64,000 bases of DNA, from NCBI RefSeq assembly GCF_014695585.1, contig NZ_JACJON010000010.1:26659-90658 (forward strand), written 5' to 3'. Shown piece after piece: positions 44,258-56,300 of this stretch. The first letter of the stretch is position 1; each line of letters begins with the position of its first letter. The notes below the pieces were generated by a model that made no database searches, had not been told where the DNA came from, and saw nothing but the letters and a program-made list of their open reading frames with translations. The position numbers and the translations under genes are program-made. The stretch comes from Microcoleus sp. FACHB-831. Its GTDB lineage: Bacteria; Cyanobacteriota; Cyanobacteriia; Cyanobacteriales; FACHB-T130.

Positions 44258-45733
44258 TTAGAAGAGATCTACTTTGTCGAATTTCTTTTCAGCCTGAGCG
44301 CGTGCTGCTTCTCCACAAGTGCGAGGAGTAGGGAATATCTTCCCAGGATTTGCTAAACCCTTGGGATTAAAAACTTGCCGCACCCACTGCATTGCTTCCA
44401 AATCAGACTCGGTGAACATATCAGGCATATAGCACTTTTTGTCTGCACCGATGCCGTGTTCTCCAGAAAGACTCCCCCCGACTTTTACGCAAAGCTTGAG
44501 GATTTCCCCCCCTAATTCTTCTACTTTCTCCAAAGCACCATGTACTGAATTATCGTAAAGAATTAACGGGTGAAGATTGCCATCCCCGGCGTGGAAAACG
44601 TTAGCGATAGTATAACCGTACTTCTGACTAAGTGCCTCAATTTCTTGCAAGACAAATCGCATCTGAGTCCGAGGAATAACCCCATCTTGTACATAATAAT
44701 CTGGACTTAAATGACCTGCGGCGGCGAATGCTGCTTTGCGACCTTTCCACAATTTTAGGCGCGTTTCGAGATCGTTGGCAGTCGTAATGTTCCGCGCACC
44801 GTTCTTGAGACAAAGTTCCGCAATATGCTTTTTATTTGCAGCAACTTCCACTTCTAAGCCGTCTATTTCCACTAGCAAAATTGCAGCGGCATCGCGGGGA
44901 TAACAACCAGTTGCTACAACGTCTTCGACGGCGTTGATGCTAACGTTATCCATTATTTCCATACCGCCAGGAATTATGCCAGCGCTGATGATATCAGAAA
45001 CAGCTGCACCTGCATCTTCTATGCTGGTAAAATCTGCCAATAGAACGCAAATTGATTCGGCTGTTTTAAGAATTCTTAGAGTAATTTCTGTGGCAATTCC
45101 TAGCGTACCTTCAGAACCTACAAATAAACCTGTCAAGTCGTAGCCTGGTAGTTCTGGAATTTCCCCGCCAACATCTACAATCGAACCGTCTGGAAGAACA
45201 AGTTTTAATCCTAAAACGTGATTAGTGGTGACTCCATATTTAAGACAATGAACGCCGCCGGAATTTTCAGCAACGTTACCGCCGATAGAGCATACAATTT
45301 GACTTGATGGATCGGGAGCATAATAGAATCCTGCACCGCTTACAGCTTGCGTTACCCAGTTGTTAATTACTCCGGGTTGTACGACTACTCGCTGATTTTC
45401 TAAGTCTATGCTGATGATTTTTTTCATCAAGGCGGTGACGATGAGAACGCAGTCTTCAACAGGTAATGCACCGCCTGATAGACCTGTACCTGCGCCTCGC
45501 GCTACCCAAGGTACGGAGAAGCGATCGCATATTTTTACCACCTCTGCAACTTGTTCTGTTGTTCTCGGTAGGACTACGACCGCTGGTTTTTGTCTGTAGC
45601 TGGTTAAACCATCGCATTCGTAGGTAATCAATTCTTCCCGACGTTGCACTACGCCATTCTTACCGACGGCGGCTTCAAATTCTTTGATTATTGGTTGCCA
45701 GTTGCGCGTTGAGGTTTTGTCTTGGGTAATCAT
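44258..45733 (-). CDS. glcD: glycolate oxidase subunit GlcD (FAD-linked dehydrogenase)
   Basis: GlcD is the FAD-binding subunit of glycolate dehydrogenase, which oxidises the photorespiratory product glycolate to glyoxylate. FAD_binding_4 motifs are present: VVVLPRTTEQVAEVVKIC, PWVARGAGTGLSGGALP, IGGNVAENSGGVHCLKYG and LVGSEGTLGIATE-type FVGSEGTLGIATEITL. The C-terminal oxidase domain has NVFHAGDGNLHPLI and GGSLSGEHGIGADKK. At 491 residues it is full length. GlcE and GlcF are not adjacent, which is usual in cyanobacteria. A related D-lactate dehydrogenase activity cannot be excluded. Confidence 0.92.
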   Translation of the reverse strand: MITQDKTSTRNWQPIIKEFEAAVGKNGVVQRREELITYECDGLTSYRQKPAVVVLPRTTEQVAEVVKICDRFSVPWVARGAGTGLSGGALPVEDCVLIVTALMKKIISIDLENQRVVVQPGVINNWVTQAVSGAGFYYAPDPSSQIVCSIGGNVAENSGGVHCLKYGVTTNHVLGLKLVLPDGSIVDVGGEIPELPGYDLTGLFVGSEGTLGIATEITLRILKTAESICVLLADFTSIEDAGAAVSDIISAGIIPGGMEIMDNVSINAVEDVVATGCYPRDAAAILLVEIDGLEVEVAANKKHIAELCLKNGARNITTANDLETRLKLWKGRKAAFAAAGHLSPDYYVQDGVIPRTQMRFVLQEIEALSQKYGYTIANVFHAGDGNLHPLILYDNSVHGALEKVEELGGEILKLCVKVGGSLSGEHGIGADKKCYMPDMFTESDLEAMQWVRQVFNPKGLANPGKIFPTPRTCGEAARAQAEKKFDKVDLF

Positions 45734-45842
45734 TAAGTGTTTCCTAAAGGTACTAAGTATTTTATAGGCTGTTTAATTCAGAGAGTATGTTTCTCTGATA
45801 GCGCGATCGCTGTTTTTCACATCCCCTATCTTTGAGCTAATT

Positions 45843-46499
45843 TTATGCATGAGGGTGATCCATTTCATAGATAGCATACTCTAAAGGTTGCCTGGGAAGA
45901 TTGCATCGTTCTGTACTGTAAACAAATACCGAGCCTGTCTCAATTTTATATATCCAGGCGTGGAGGTTGAGTTGACCGTTGTGGATTTTGGAATGGATTG
46001 CGGGATAGGTTCGCAAATTTTCAATTTGCGTTATAACATTCTCCTCAATCGTAACGTTTAAAAGTTCTTCACCCTCTAATCCCTTATAATTTTCCTTGAT
46101 CATCCTGCGGGTAGCTTCTGCGTGTTTTAACCAATCGCAAACTAAGGGCATATCTTCAGCAAGTGTATTCAGTTGCAATAATCCTCTCATAGCGCCGCAA
46201 TCGGAGTGACCGCAGAGAATAATATCCTTAAGTCCTAAAGCTTGGACAGCATATTCTATAGCTGCACCTTCACCGCCATTTGTCGAACCATAAGGGGGAA
46301 TGATATTGCCAACATTCCGCATGATGAATAATTCACCAGGCTTTGTTTGAGTAATTAAACTTGGATCGATCCGCGAGTCAGAGCAGGTGATAAAAAGTGC
46401 CCTTGGACGCTGTTTAAGTGAGAGCTGCTTGAACATCTCTCGGTTTTCGCTGAAGTAGTTAGTTTGGAAATCGTGCAGACCTTTAATTAACTTCCGCAT
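45843..46499 (-). CDS. beta-class carbonic anhydrase
   Basis: A 218-residue beta carbonic anhydrase that interconverts CO2 and bicarbonate with a zinc ion. Zn ligands are Cys39 and Asp41 (ITCSDSRIDP), His98 and Cys101 (LCGHSDCGAM), with the dimer-fold signature RNVGNIIPPYG. It has no signal peptide and is probably cytoplasmic. In cyanobacteria beta enzymes may be carboxysomal (CcaA/IcfA, which have a longer C-terminus of about 60 residues) or separate, and the shorter length here suggests it is not the long carboxysomal form. Its role in carbon concentration is therefore uncertain. Confidence 0.93.
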   Translation of the reverse strand: MRKLIKGLHDFQTNYFSENREMFKQLSLKQRPRALFITCSDSRIDPSLITQTKPGELFIMRNVGNIIPPYGSTNGGEGAAIEYAVQALGLKDIILCGHSDCGAMRGLLQLNTLAEDMPLVCDWLKHAEATRRMIKENYKGLEGEELLNVTIEENVITQIENLRTYPAIHSKIHNGQLNLHAWIYKIETGSVFVYSTERCNLPRQPLEYAIYEMDHPHA

Positions 46500-46642
46500 A
46501 GGTCAGAATTTTCTAGGTACAAAAACAATATCTTTTACTTTATTTTTAGACCCGATGCGAGTTCGGTATCCTGTGCATCAGTTCAAAAAAATATTCGCTT
46601 TTTGGATATTATCCCCCAGAGTTGCGATCGCTTTCCCGATTA

Positions 46643-47551
46643 CTACTTGCTCTTTTTGCTCTTGACAAACTCCTGCACTCGCTTCCAAACCTTCTCCAAC
46701 AAATCAGAACTCTCTGCATCAAACCACTCAATTTCAGAATAAGCTCGAAACCAAGTAACCTGCCGTTTGGCAAATTGCCGCGTGTGCAAAACTGTTAATT
46801 CTTTCGCTTCTTTTAATGAAATCTCCCCTGCTAAATATTGCTTCATTTCTCTATAACCAAGAGTATCCAAGAGGGGCAGATCTTTACCGTATTTCTCACA
46901 AAGAAATTTTACTTCTGCTTCCCACCCAGCCGCTAACATTTGCTCGGTGCGCTGTTCGATGCGATGGGTGAGATGAGCGCGATCGCAATCTAAGCCAATC
47001 TGCAAAATTGGATAATCTGGTGGATTCTCTCCTTGCTGTTCCGAAATAGGCCGCCCGGTAACATAAAATACCTCTAGCGCTCGTAAAGTTCGCACCGGAT
47101 CGTTGGGATGAATCTTCGCTGCCGCAGACAAGTCAACTTGTTGCAACATTTGATATAATTGAGTTTGAGCGAGGGAATAAAGTTGCGATCGCAACTCCAT
47201 CTGCGGTGCTACCCTCGGAATCTTCAACCCCCGCGTCACCGCCTTAATGTATAAACCAGTACCACCAACCAGTAATGGAATGTCTCCCTGTTGATGCATC
47301 TGGTTAATCAAAGCTTGCGCCTGCTGCTGATAATCTGCCACAGTCAGAGTTTCCGTAGGATCGCAGATATCAATTAAATAGTGAGGAACAAGCTGTTGTT
47401 CTGCGACTGAGGGTTTAGCCGTGCCGATATCAAACTTGCGGTACACTTGGCGCGAATCAGCACTGACGATCGCAGATCCCAATCTTTGAGCCACAGCCAA
47501 GGCTAACCCAGACTTACCCGTTGCAGTAGCACCACAGATCGCGATTAGCAT
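46643..47551 (-). CDS. miaA: tRNA dimethylallyltransferase
   Basis: MiaA adds a dimethylallyl group to A37 of tRNAs reading U-starting codons. P-loop ICGATATGKSGLALAVAQRL, DSRQVYRKFDIGTAKP, LVGGTGLYIKAVTRGL and DTLGYREMKQYLAGEISL are the family motifs. At 302 residues it is standard. It is divergent from gyrB across 153 bp that hold the gyrB promoter. Confidence 0.96.
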   Translation of the reverse strand: MLIAICGATATGKSGLALAVAQRLGSAIVSADSRQVYRKFDIGTAKPSVAEQQLVPHYLIDICDPTETLTVADYQQQAQALINQMHQQGDIPLLVGGTGLYIKAVTRGLKIPRVAPQMELRSQLYSLAQTQLYQMLQQVDLSAAAKIHPNDPVRTLRALEVFYVTGRPISEQQGENPPDYPILQIGLDCDRAHLTHRIEQRTEQMLAAGWEAEVKFLCEKYGKDLPLLDTLGYREMKQYLAGEISLKEAKELTVLHTRQFAKRQVTWFRAYSEIEWFDAESSDLLEKVWKRVQEFVKSKKSK

Positions 47552-47629
47552 TTGACTCCTGCTTAAGTGGGTACATCCCCTGTATAAATTGCTCTTAAAA
47601 CTGCCCTACGGTCGCCCTTAACCCTATTG

Positions 47630-47638
47630 TGCTATAAT
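47630..47638 (+). promoter_or_regulatory. extended -10 promoter element of gyrB
   Basis: TGCTATAAT (extended -10: TG, one base, TATAAT) 67 bp before the gyrB ATG. A good -35 is not obvious, as is usual for an extended -10. A small hairpin (AGAGCC 47660-47665 / GGCTCT 47673-47678) follows in the presumed leader. Confidence 0.55.
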
Positions 47639-47680
47639 TTTGGAGTATTTTGTCATTTCAGAGCCGCTTATTGGCTCTAA

Positions 47681-49666
<1,986 letters not shown>

Positions 49667-49705
49667 CCCAGCGGGCACTACCCGCCCTACAACTTGTCAC
49701 TTTCT

Positions 49706-49730
49706 AGAGGCGCACCTAAGTGCGCCTTTT
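49706..49730 (+). terminator. intrinsic terminator of gyrB
   Basis: GGCGCAC - CTAA - GTGCGCC followed by TTTT, 40 bp after the gyrB stop: a 7-bp perfect GC-rich stem and a four-base loop. Confidence 0.8.
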
Positions 49731-49850
49731 ACTTATGTAAAAAATCTTAATGAAAATTCTCAGCAAATCGATCTAATGTTACGTTTTAGACGGTTTTCGA
49801 TCCGGATTGAAACCAAGCTCCTCAATCAACTTTAGGGACAGTAATTTAGC

Positions 49851-50567
49851 ATGAGCAGTAATTTAGCGACCAAACTGCGCGAAGGAACAAAAAAATCCCA
49901 TTCGATGGCAGAAAACGTCGGTTTTGTCAAGTGCTTTTTAAAAGGCGTCGTTGAAAAGACCTCTTACCGGACCCTGGTAGCCAACCTTTACTTCGTCTAT
50001 TCAGCGATGGAAGAAGAGATGGAAAAGCATCGCCAGCACCCCATCCTCTCGAAAATTTACTTTCCCCAGTTGAACCGGAAAAAGAGCCTAGAGCAAGACC
50101 TCACCTTTTACTACGGAACCAACTGGCGCGAACAAATCGCCCCCTCTCCAGCGGGTGAAGCTTACGTCCAGCGCATCCGGGAAATTTCTGCCTCAGAGCC
50201 AGAAATGTTAGTCGCCCACTCCTACACCCGTTACCTCGGAGACTTATCGGGCGGCCAAATTCTCAAAGGAATTGCTCAACGGGCAATGAACCTCTCCGAC
50301 GGACAAGGCATCGCCTTCTACGAATTCCCAGATATTGCCGACGAGAAAGCTTTCAAGGCAACCTATCGCCAAGCCATGAACGATCTGCCCCTTGGTGATG
50401 ACGTAGCGGATAAAATTGTTGACGAAGCCAACGCTGCTTTCGGCATGAACATGAAAATGTTCAACGAACTCAATGGCAACTTGATCAAAGCTATTGGTCA
50501 GATGCTGTTCAATACCCTGACACGCAAGCGCACAAAGGGCAGCACCGAACTGGCAACCGCTGAATAA
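49851..50567 (+). CDS. ho1: heme oxygenase (biliverdin-forming)
   Basis: Heme oxygenase opens heme to biliverdin IX-alpha with ferredoxin, the first committed step to phycobilin chromophores. The 238-residue protein has the proximal heme ligand His17 (LREGTKKSHSMAE), the distal-helix YLGDLSGGQIL and the conserved YRTLVANLYFVYSAMEEEM. It fits the aerobic HO1 type. A CobW-family GTPase follows 173 bp downstream; there is no bilin reductase (pcyA) nearby. Confidence 0.97.
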   Translation: MSSNLATKLREGTKKSHSMAENVGFVKCFLKGVVEKTSYRTLVANLYFVYSAMEEEMEKHRQHPILSKIYFPQLNRKKSLEQDLTFYYGTNWREQIAPSPAGEAYVQRIREISASEPEMLVAHSYTRYLGDLSGGQILKGIAQRAMNLSDGQGIAFYEFPDIADEKAFKATYRQAMNDLPLGDDVADKIVDEANAAFGMNMKMFNELNGNLIKAIGQMLFNTLTRKRTKGSTELATAE

Positions 50568-50609
50568 TTTATCAATTGTCCTATCTCAGATCGCATTAAA
50601 TTGCTTGTA

Positions 50610-50665
50610 GCAATCCTGGAAACTGGGTGATGGTGCAACAGTCATCATCTAGTTTCCAGGATTGC
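50610..50665. repeat. 15-bp inverted repeat before the CobW-family gene
   Basis: GCAATCCTGGAAACT (50610-50624) and AGTTTCCAGGATTGC (50651-50665) pair perfectly. The 26-base loop contains a second 5-bp stem (TGATG / CATCA). It lies between ho1 and the CobW-family gene, 75 bp before its likely start. No T-run follows, so it may be a leader element rather than a terminator. Confidence 0.85.
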
Positions 50666-50740
50666 CAGCTTTTAAGGGGTATGCTGCCTGTGGTAATATC
50701 GCTTCCGCTTCTAAGCGATGAATTCAAAACTATTTATAAA

Positions 50741-51784
50741 ATGGCTGCAAAACTCCCCGTTACAGTAATTACCGGATTCTTAGGCAGTGGCAAGACGACT
50801 CTAATTCGCCATCTGCTACAAAACAACCAAGGGCGACGCATCGCCGTGTTGGTGAACGAGTTTGGCGAATTGGGCATTGATGGCGAACTGCTGCGTTCTT
50901 GTGGATATTGCCCAGAAGATACGGATAGCAACAGCAATATTGTTGAGTTAACCAACGGCTGTCTGTGCTGTACCGTCCAGGAAGAATTTTTGCCTACAAT
51001 GCTGGAGTTGTTGAAGCGACGCGACAAGCTAGACTGCATTTTGATCGAGACATCGGGATTGGCGTTGCCTAAGCCGCTAGTTAAAGCTTTCCGGTGGCCG
51101 GAAATTCGCAATGCTGCTACAGTAGATGCTGTAATTGCAGTCGTCGATTGCGAAGCAGTAGCCGCTGGGACATTTGCCGCCAATCCAGAGGCGGTGGATG
51201 CACAGCGACAGGCAGACCCCAATTTGGAACACGAGACGCCCCTACAAGAACTGTTTGAAGATCAGTTGGCGTGTGCAGATTTGGTGATATTGAACAAGAC
51301 AGATTTAGTCGATGACCAGAAGCTGAGTGCTGTTGTCGATTTGGTTAAACAAGAGTTGCAGAGTTCGGTGAAGATTGTAGAGAGCGATCGCTCCAGCGTA
51401 GACCCTTCTGTTATCCTCGGCTTACAAGCAGCAGTAGAAGACAACTTAGACGCACGTCCCAGCCATCACGACACCGAAGAAGACCACGACCACGACGAAG
51501 AAATTACCTCAACCCACGTAATTTTCAACCGTGCCTTCGATCCCCAAGCGTTGCAAAAACAGTTAGAAGCTATCGTGCAGCAGCAAGAGATTTATCGCAT
51601 TAAAGGCTTCGTCGCAGTCCCCAACAAACCGATGCGTTTGGTATTGCAAGGTGTAGGAACGCGCTTCGACCAATTTTATGACCGACCCTGGCAACCCGAA
51701 GAACAGCGGCAAACCCAGTTAGTGTTCATCGGTCAGAAACTCAATCCTGGGCAAATTGAATCGCAGTTAGCAGCGCTTAACTAA
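50741..51784 (+). CDS. CobW/COG0523-family metal chaperone GTPase
   Basis: A P-loop GTPase that delivers metals (zinc, cobalt or iron) to target proteins. Walker A GFLGSGKTTLI, NEFGELGIDGEL, the metal-binding CLCC in NGCLCCTVQEE (family CXCC), the Walker B/TSGL stretch IETSGLALPKPL and NKTDLV are visible. A His/Asp/Glu-rich linker (HHDTEEDHDHDEE) precedes the C-terminal CobW_C domain (RIKGFVAVPNKPMRLVLQGVG). The start is taken as ATG 50741 (MAAKLPVTVITGFLGSGKTT). The ATG at 50627 lies inside the inverted repeat and is not plausible. The metal is unknown; proximity to ho1 is suggestive only. Confidence 0.9.
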   Translation: MAAKLPVTVITGFLGSGKTTLIRHLLQNNQGRRIAVLVNEFGELGIDGELLRSCGYCPEDTDSNSNIVELTNGCLCCTVQEEFLPTMLELLKRRDKLDCILIETSGLALPKPLVKAFRWPEIRNAATVDAVIAVVDCEAVAAGTFAANPEAVDAQRQADPNLEHETPLQELFEDQLACADLVILNKTDLVDDQKLSAVVDLVKQELQSSVKIVESDRSSVDPSVILGLQAAVEDNLDARPSHHDTEEDHDHDEEITSTHVIFNRAFDPQALQKQLEAIVQQQEIYRIKGFVAVPNKPMRLVLQGVGTRFDQFYDRPWQPEEQRQTQLVFIGQKLNPGQIESQLAALN

Positions 51785-51803
51785 TTTTCCCTTCTCAACA
51801 AGA

Positions 51804-51858
51804 AAGAGGCAGCAGCCCACCAAACCTCGTTTCCAGGTTCTGTGGGTTGCTGCCTCTT
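51804..51858 (+). terminator. long hairpin after the CobW-family gene
   Basis: A 17-bp stem (AAGAGGCAGCAGCCCAC 51804-51820 / GTGGGTTGCTGCCTCTT 51842-51858, one G-T pair) with a 21-base loop, 20 bp after the stop. There is little T-run after it, so termination efficiency is uncertain. Confidence 0.65.
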
Positions 51859-52109
51859 ATTGATACTGGTGCAAGATTTCAGGGCTACAGGGCGATTGAG
51901 GTAGCGTGTCCAATTGCTATTACTGAAGCGATCGCGTTTTCTTAGGGGAAATACTTCTACCCTTGAAGGAAAACAAGCTTACCAGTGCTACTCCGCTGCG
52001 GTTGCGAAACTTAGACAATAATCAAACCAAGAGCCTGCGGTGTACGGTTTGTGGGGAGGAATGATACTAGCGCCGCAGCATTACAGGGTGGGCTATCGGT
52101 TATCGAGTA

Positions 52110-52391
52110 CTAAACAGATCGTCCAAACTTATAGTGCTTTCTGACATCGCTGCTAATCTTCCAAGTGCAGGACATCCCAGCCGGAAACCTTACTAAGTCG
52201 CCTTTGCCCATTTTGACGGACTTTCCACCTTTAGGCGTTACTACTACATCGCCCTCTAAAAAGTAGCAAGTTTCTTGCTCGTCATAAGTCCAGGGAAATT
52301 CCGATACTTCCTTCGTCCAAATCGACCAAGTGTATACGCCCAAATGGTTAAGCTGTTCTTGGCTAGGCTGATGCTCGATTTTTATTTCCAT
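52110..52391 (-). CDS. cupin-fold protein (DUF861-like)
   Basis: A 93-residue single-domain cupin. The segments YDEQETCYFLEGDVVVTPKGG and KMGKGDLVRFPAGMSCTWKISSDVRKHY give the two cupin motifs. The first motif has E rather than the usual His-X-His triplet, so metal binding may differ from classical cupins. The family is used in ureidoglycine aminohydrolase-like enzymes and many small binders. It is immediately downstream of the Mo-nitrogenase C-terminal-domain gene, separated by 20 bp on the same strand and probably co-transcribed. The role is unknown. Confidence 0.85.
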   Translation of the reverse strand: MEIKIEHQPSQEQLNHLGVYTWSIWTKEVSEFPWTYDEQETCYFLEGDVVVTPKGGKSVKMGKGDLVRFPAGMSCTWKISSDVRKHYKFGRSV

Positions 52392-52411
52392 GCTGTGCTT
52401 CCTCTACTTTT

Positions 52412-52777
52412 TTAGCAGTAGGATGTGATATCCATTCCACACTCATCGACCAAATAACACAAAGCGCGAAAACGCAAGCCAACCAATTCCTCGTAAAGCG
52501 GATTCAGTTTGCACAACGGTGGAATGTGCCCTACCTTGCGACCAAACAGGATAATATCGCGCTCAAACGGACATTGAGCAGGAATAGCCTTGGCGAGAAA
52601 CTCAGCCATTTCGGCGTTGCGAATCTCAATTCCATCAACCCATTGGCGTACTGGACGCAGCAGATCAAATTTGAGTTTGGGAAGCTTAAAGCTCTTGCTG
52701 GCTCGTGGAGTAGCTTCAGAATTTGGGGCTATACGAGTCACAATGATCGATTGATTGTCTGTGCAGATCGTGGCCAT
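52412..52777 (-). CDS. Mo-dependent nitrogenase C-terminal domain protein
   Basis: A 121-residue protein whose C-terminal two thirds match the cyanobacterial Mo-nitro_C (PF06967-type) pattern: LRPVRQWVDGIEIRNAEMAEFLAKAIPAQCPFERDIILFGRKVGHIPPLCKLNPLYEELVGLRFRALCYLVDECG. Conserved Cys residues occur in AQCPFE, PPLCKLN, ALCYLVDECG and the final SYC. Despite the name, these proteins are widespread in cyanobacteria without nitrogenase and have no proven function. Start is ATG 52777, preceded by AAGGAG at a spacing of 5. No nif gene is in the window. Confidence 0.85.
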   Translation of the reverse strand: MATICTDNQSIIVTRIAPNSEATPRASKSFKLPKLKFDLLRPVRQWVDGIEIRNAEMAEFLAKAIPAQCPFERDIILFGRKVGHIPPLCKLNPLYEELVGLRFRALCYLVDECGMDITSYC

Positions 52778-52798
52778 AATTTCTCCTTGTGATTCCAC

Positions 52799-53376
52799 TA
52801 ATTGCGATCTTGCTTCAACTACTTCTATTTACCAAGATACAAACTAAAATCATTTGTTCCGTAAAAATGAGACTAATATTTCTTATCTCACAGTAAAGTT
52901 TTCATAAATTCCCCCTTGTTCTCTCTCACACGAAAAATTACACTTACTAAGCCATGCAAGCTTAGTAAATATGAGAGTTTTTCACTCACTTTTTAAGGTT
53001 AAAAATCCCTATCAAACCTAACCCAGGCCGAGATAGATTAGATAATTTAATTTAAGCGATCGCCCGACAGTTATCGAATTTCCTGTGCCCTGTCAACTAG
53101 CCCTACTCGGCTATCAATACTTATTTAAATATATATTAAGCAGAGCCATCAGTGCCGAATGGAGTAAATTTTTTAGGGCGCGGGGCTGATTGTCGTCTTC
53201 CCTAAGAAGAACATATGTAGCATAAGTAACCATTTAACTAAAAACTCAGCCGTAGGCGCACAGACGACTGAGGATTTTTAGCCGAATTATTTGCAACGAT
53301 AACGAGGGTTGGAACGCAAGCGTTGCGGACTATTCTCACAACCTTCCAACACATTTTAAAAGTAGTACGCCCAGCA
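52799..53376. other. intergenic region with the mfd terminator
   Basis: A 578-bp gap without a gene. Left of centre it holds the upstream region of the Mo-nitro_C gene. On the right is a hairpin (53238-53281) which on the minus strand is CTCAGTCGT / ACGGCTGAG followed by TTTTTAG, a likely terminator for mfd. A second small hairpin (AACGC/GCGTT, near 53313) follows. Confidence 0.55.
53238..53281 (-). terminator. likely terminator of mfd
   Basis: On the minus strand, CTCAGTCGT and ACGGCTGAG form a stem with a 10-12 base loop, and TTTTTAG follows. It is about 95 bp after the mfd stop. Confidence 0.6.
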
Positions 53377-56300
53377 TTAACTAACCATTGCTGGTTCTGG
53401 AAGCGCCCCTTGCATTTTACCCAGCCAAGTAATTAAATTGTCCATCTGTTGGTCTGCGGGCACTGCGCCCAAACCCCGAACCGTAACTTTGCCAGAAGAG
53501 TAGACAAAGCGAGAGTGCAGGTGTTCTGGCAAATTACCCTTAAGCAAATTCCAGGCGGGTTCCTCCATAGGCGTTTCTAGGATAACGTGCTGCTTGCCCT
53601 CTGGCTTAATGCGCGAAAAACCCAGTTTCTTAGCCAGTTGTTTCAGTTCAACAACGCGCAGGAGTTGCTGGGCGGGTTTGGGGATATCACCATAGCGATC
53701 GCGCAACGAAGCCGCAATATTAGCTAATTCTTGCTTAGAACTCGCCGCCGCAATAGAGCGATAAGCGCTCATCTTTTGATCCAAGTCCGCAATGTACTCG
53801 GCTGGGATAAACGCCGTCAAATTCAAATCGATCTGCGTATCGTCAACTGTAGGAATTTCCTGTCCGCGAATTTCCCTAATCGATTCCTCCAGCATTTCCA
53901 TATACAGATCGAAGCCAATTGCATCCATCTGTCCGGACTGTTCAGCCCCTAAAAGATTGCCCACGCCGCGAATTTCCATATCGCGCATCGCCAATTGGTA
54001 GCCAGAACCTAGCTGCGTGAATTCCTGAATCGCTCTTAAACGCTGACGCGCAGCATCTTGCAGCCTTGAATTTTTAGGATAAAACAGCCATGCGTGGGCT
54101 TGAATTCCAGCCCGTCCAACCCTTCCGCGCAATTGGTACAACTGAGAAAGACCAAATTTTTGGGCATCTTCAATCAGAATAGTATTAACGCGGGGGATAT
54201 CCAAACCCGATTCAATAATTGTTGTACAAACAAGGATATCCGCCTCGCCATTACTAAAAGTTAGCATCGTCGATTCTAACTCTGATTCATCCATTTGACC
54301 GTGAGCGATCGCGAGTCTAGCACTCGGTATCATCTCCCGTAATTTAGTCGCCGTTTCCTCAATTCCGTCAACTCGCGGCACGACATAAAACACCTGTCCG
54401 CCTCTATCTAATTCTTGTCTAATTGCAGTGCGGACAGCTTCGGGATCGTAAGGCGCTAAATGAGTTTTAATCGGACGACGCGACGGCGGGGGTGTCGTAA
54501 TCAAACTCATTTCTCTGATCCCCGATAGCGCCATATAAAGCGTGCGGGGAATAGGCGTAGCCGAGAGAGTCAGCACATCCACTTGCGCCCGCAAAGATTT
54601 TATTTTTTCCTTTTGATTTACGCCAAATCGCTGTTCTTCATCCACCACCAGCAATCCCAAATCGCGGAAATTTATTCCCTTTCCTAATAACTGGTGAGTG
54701 CCAACAACCACATCTAATTCGCCCGTTGTCAGACGTTTTTGAATGTTACGGCGTTCCTCAGCGGAACGGAAGCGATTGAGCAAACCTACCTCAATTGGAT
54801 ATGGTGAAAAACGCTCTTTTAAAGTGTGATAATGTTGTTGAGTTAGGATAGTGGTAGGAGCAAGAAAAGCAACTTGTTTCCCAGCAGTAACCGCTTTAAA
54901 GATAGCGCGAATAGCAACTTCAGTTTTCCCGAAGCCGACATCGCCGCAGACCAAACGATCCATAGGGCGATCGCTCTCCATATCCCGCTTTACATCTTGA
55001 GTCCCCTTCAACTGATCCGGCGTCGGCTGATACGGAAAAGAGTCTTCGAGTTCCTGTTGCCAAGGCGAATCTGCTGGATAGGTGAAACCTTGCTGCTGCG
55101 ATCGCTGCGCGTATAACTTCAGCAAGTCTACCGCCAATTTCTTAATCGCTTTGCGGACTTTATTCTTAGTTCCTTCCCAAGCCTTGCCAGACATCTTATT
55201 AAGTTCTGGCGGCTTACCTTCAGTTGAGCGAAACCGCGATAACGACCCCACCTGATCTGCCGCAACACGCAGCAACCCATCAGCATACTGAACAACCAAA
55301 TAGTCGCGGGTTTCTTTATTAACAGTCAGACTTTCCAACTTAAGAAACTTTCCAACCCCGTGATTTCTATGAACAACATAATCACCCGCTTGCAGCTTGT
55401 TAGGGTCAACTTGCTTAGAAGCCGCGCGACGGCGCTTGCGGATATAGCCGTGTGTAGCGAGAGTATGCTGACCGTAAAACTCGCGGTCGGTAACAACAAC
55501 TAAACGGAAAGTAGGGAGGATAAATCCTTCCAATTCAGCTAGACCGGAGTATTTTACCGCGATAGGCGTGTGCTGAATTTGCAGCTTATCAATAGCTGGA
55601 TAATCGCGGGGGTTGGGTACGAATTGCGCCGGACAGTCGTGTTCTTGTAATAGAGCTACAGAACGAGTAGGTTGAGCAGAGACAAGGAAAATAGAAAAAT
55701 TGCGATCGCGCTCTTTTCGCAGAACATCAGCAAGTTTAGCAAACTGATGAGGTGTAGTCGGTACAGAACGGCTGGCAAGATTTATCCCTTTCCCTTCTTC
55801 CACCAACTCAGATAAATCTACACGATTAAAATCAAACGCCTGCTCCAAAGATTCATCAAAAGAACGATGAATTTTAGGTAATTCTTCATCTCCATCAACA
55901 ATCAACGAGGAACCACGAACAATTTGCCATTGTTCTTCAGCGTGTTCCACCCAGCGATCGCTATGCGCCCTACACTGATCCGGCTCATCAATAGCAATTA
56001 GCGTATTTTCCGGCAAATAGTCTAGAAGAGAAGCTGGCTTATCAAAAGCCAAACCCAGAAATCGGCGCACTCCGGTCTCTTCCCTCTCCTCCTCTGCTGC
56101 GAGTGGGGGCGGGTTCGTCTCATCCAACGCCGCCCTAATGATAGGACTAAAATTAGTAGGAGTTAAAACTAAGCGCTCGATCTTATCAAGCGATCGCTGT
56201 GTCGAAGGGTCAAACTCCCGCATCTGATCTAGCTCATCGCCAAACCATTCCAAACGCACGGGCAACTCAGCCGCAACGGGGAACACATCGATAATATCGC

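Noticed and set aside
50581..50740. Cobalamin riboswitch before the CobW-family gene
   Set aside because: The conserved B12-box pattern is absent; only an inverted repeat is present.
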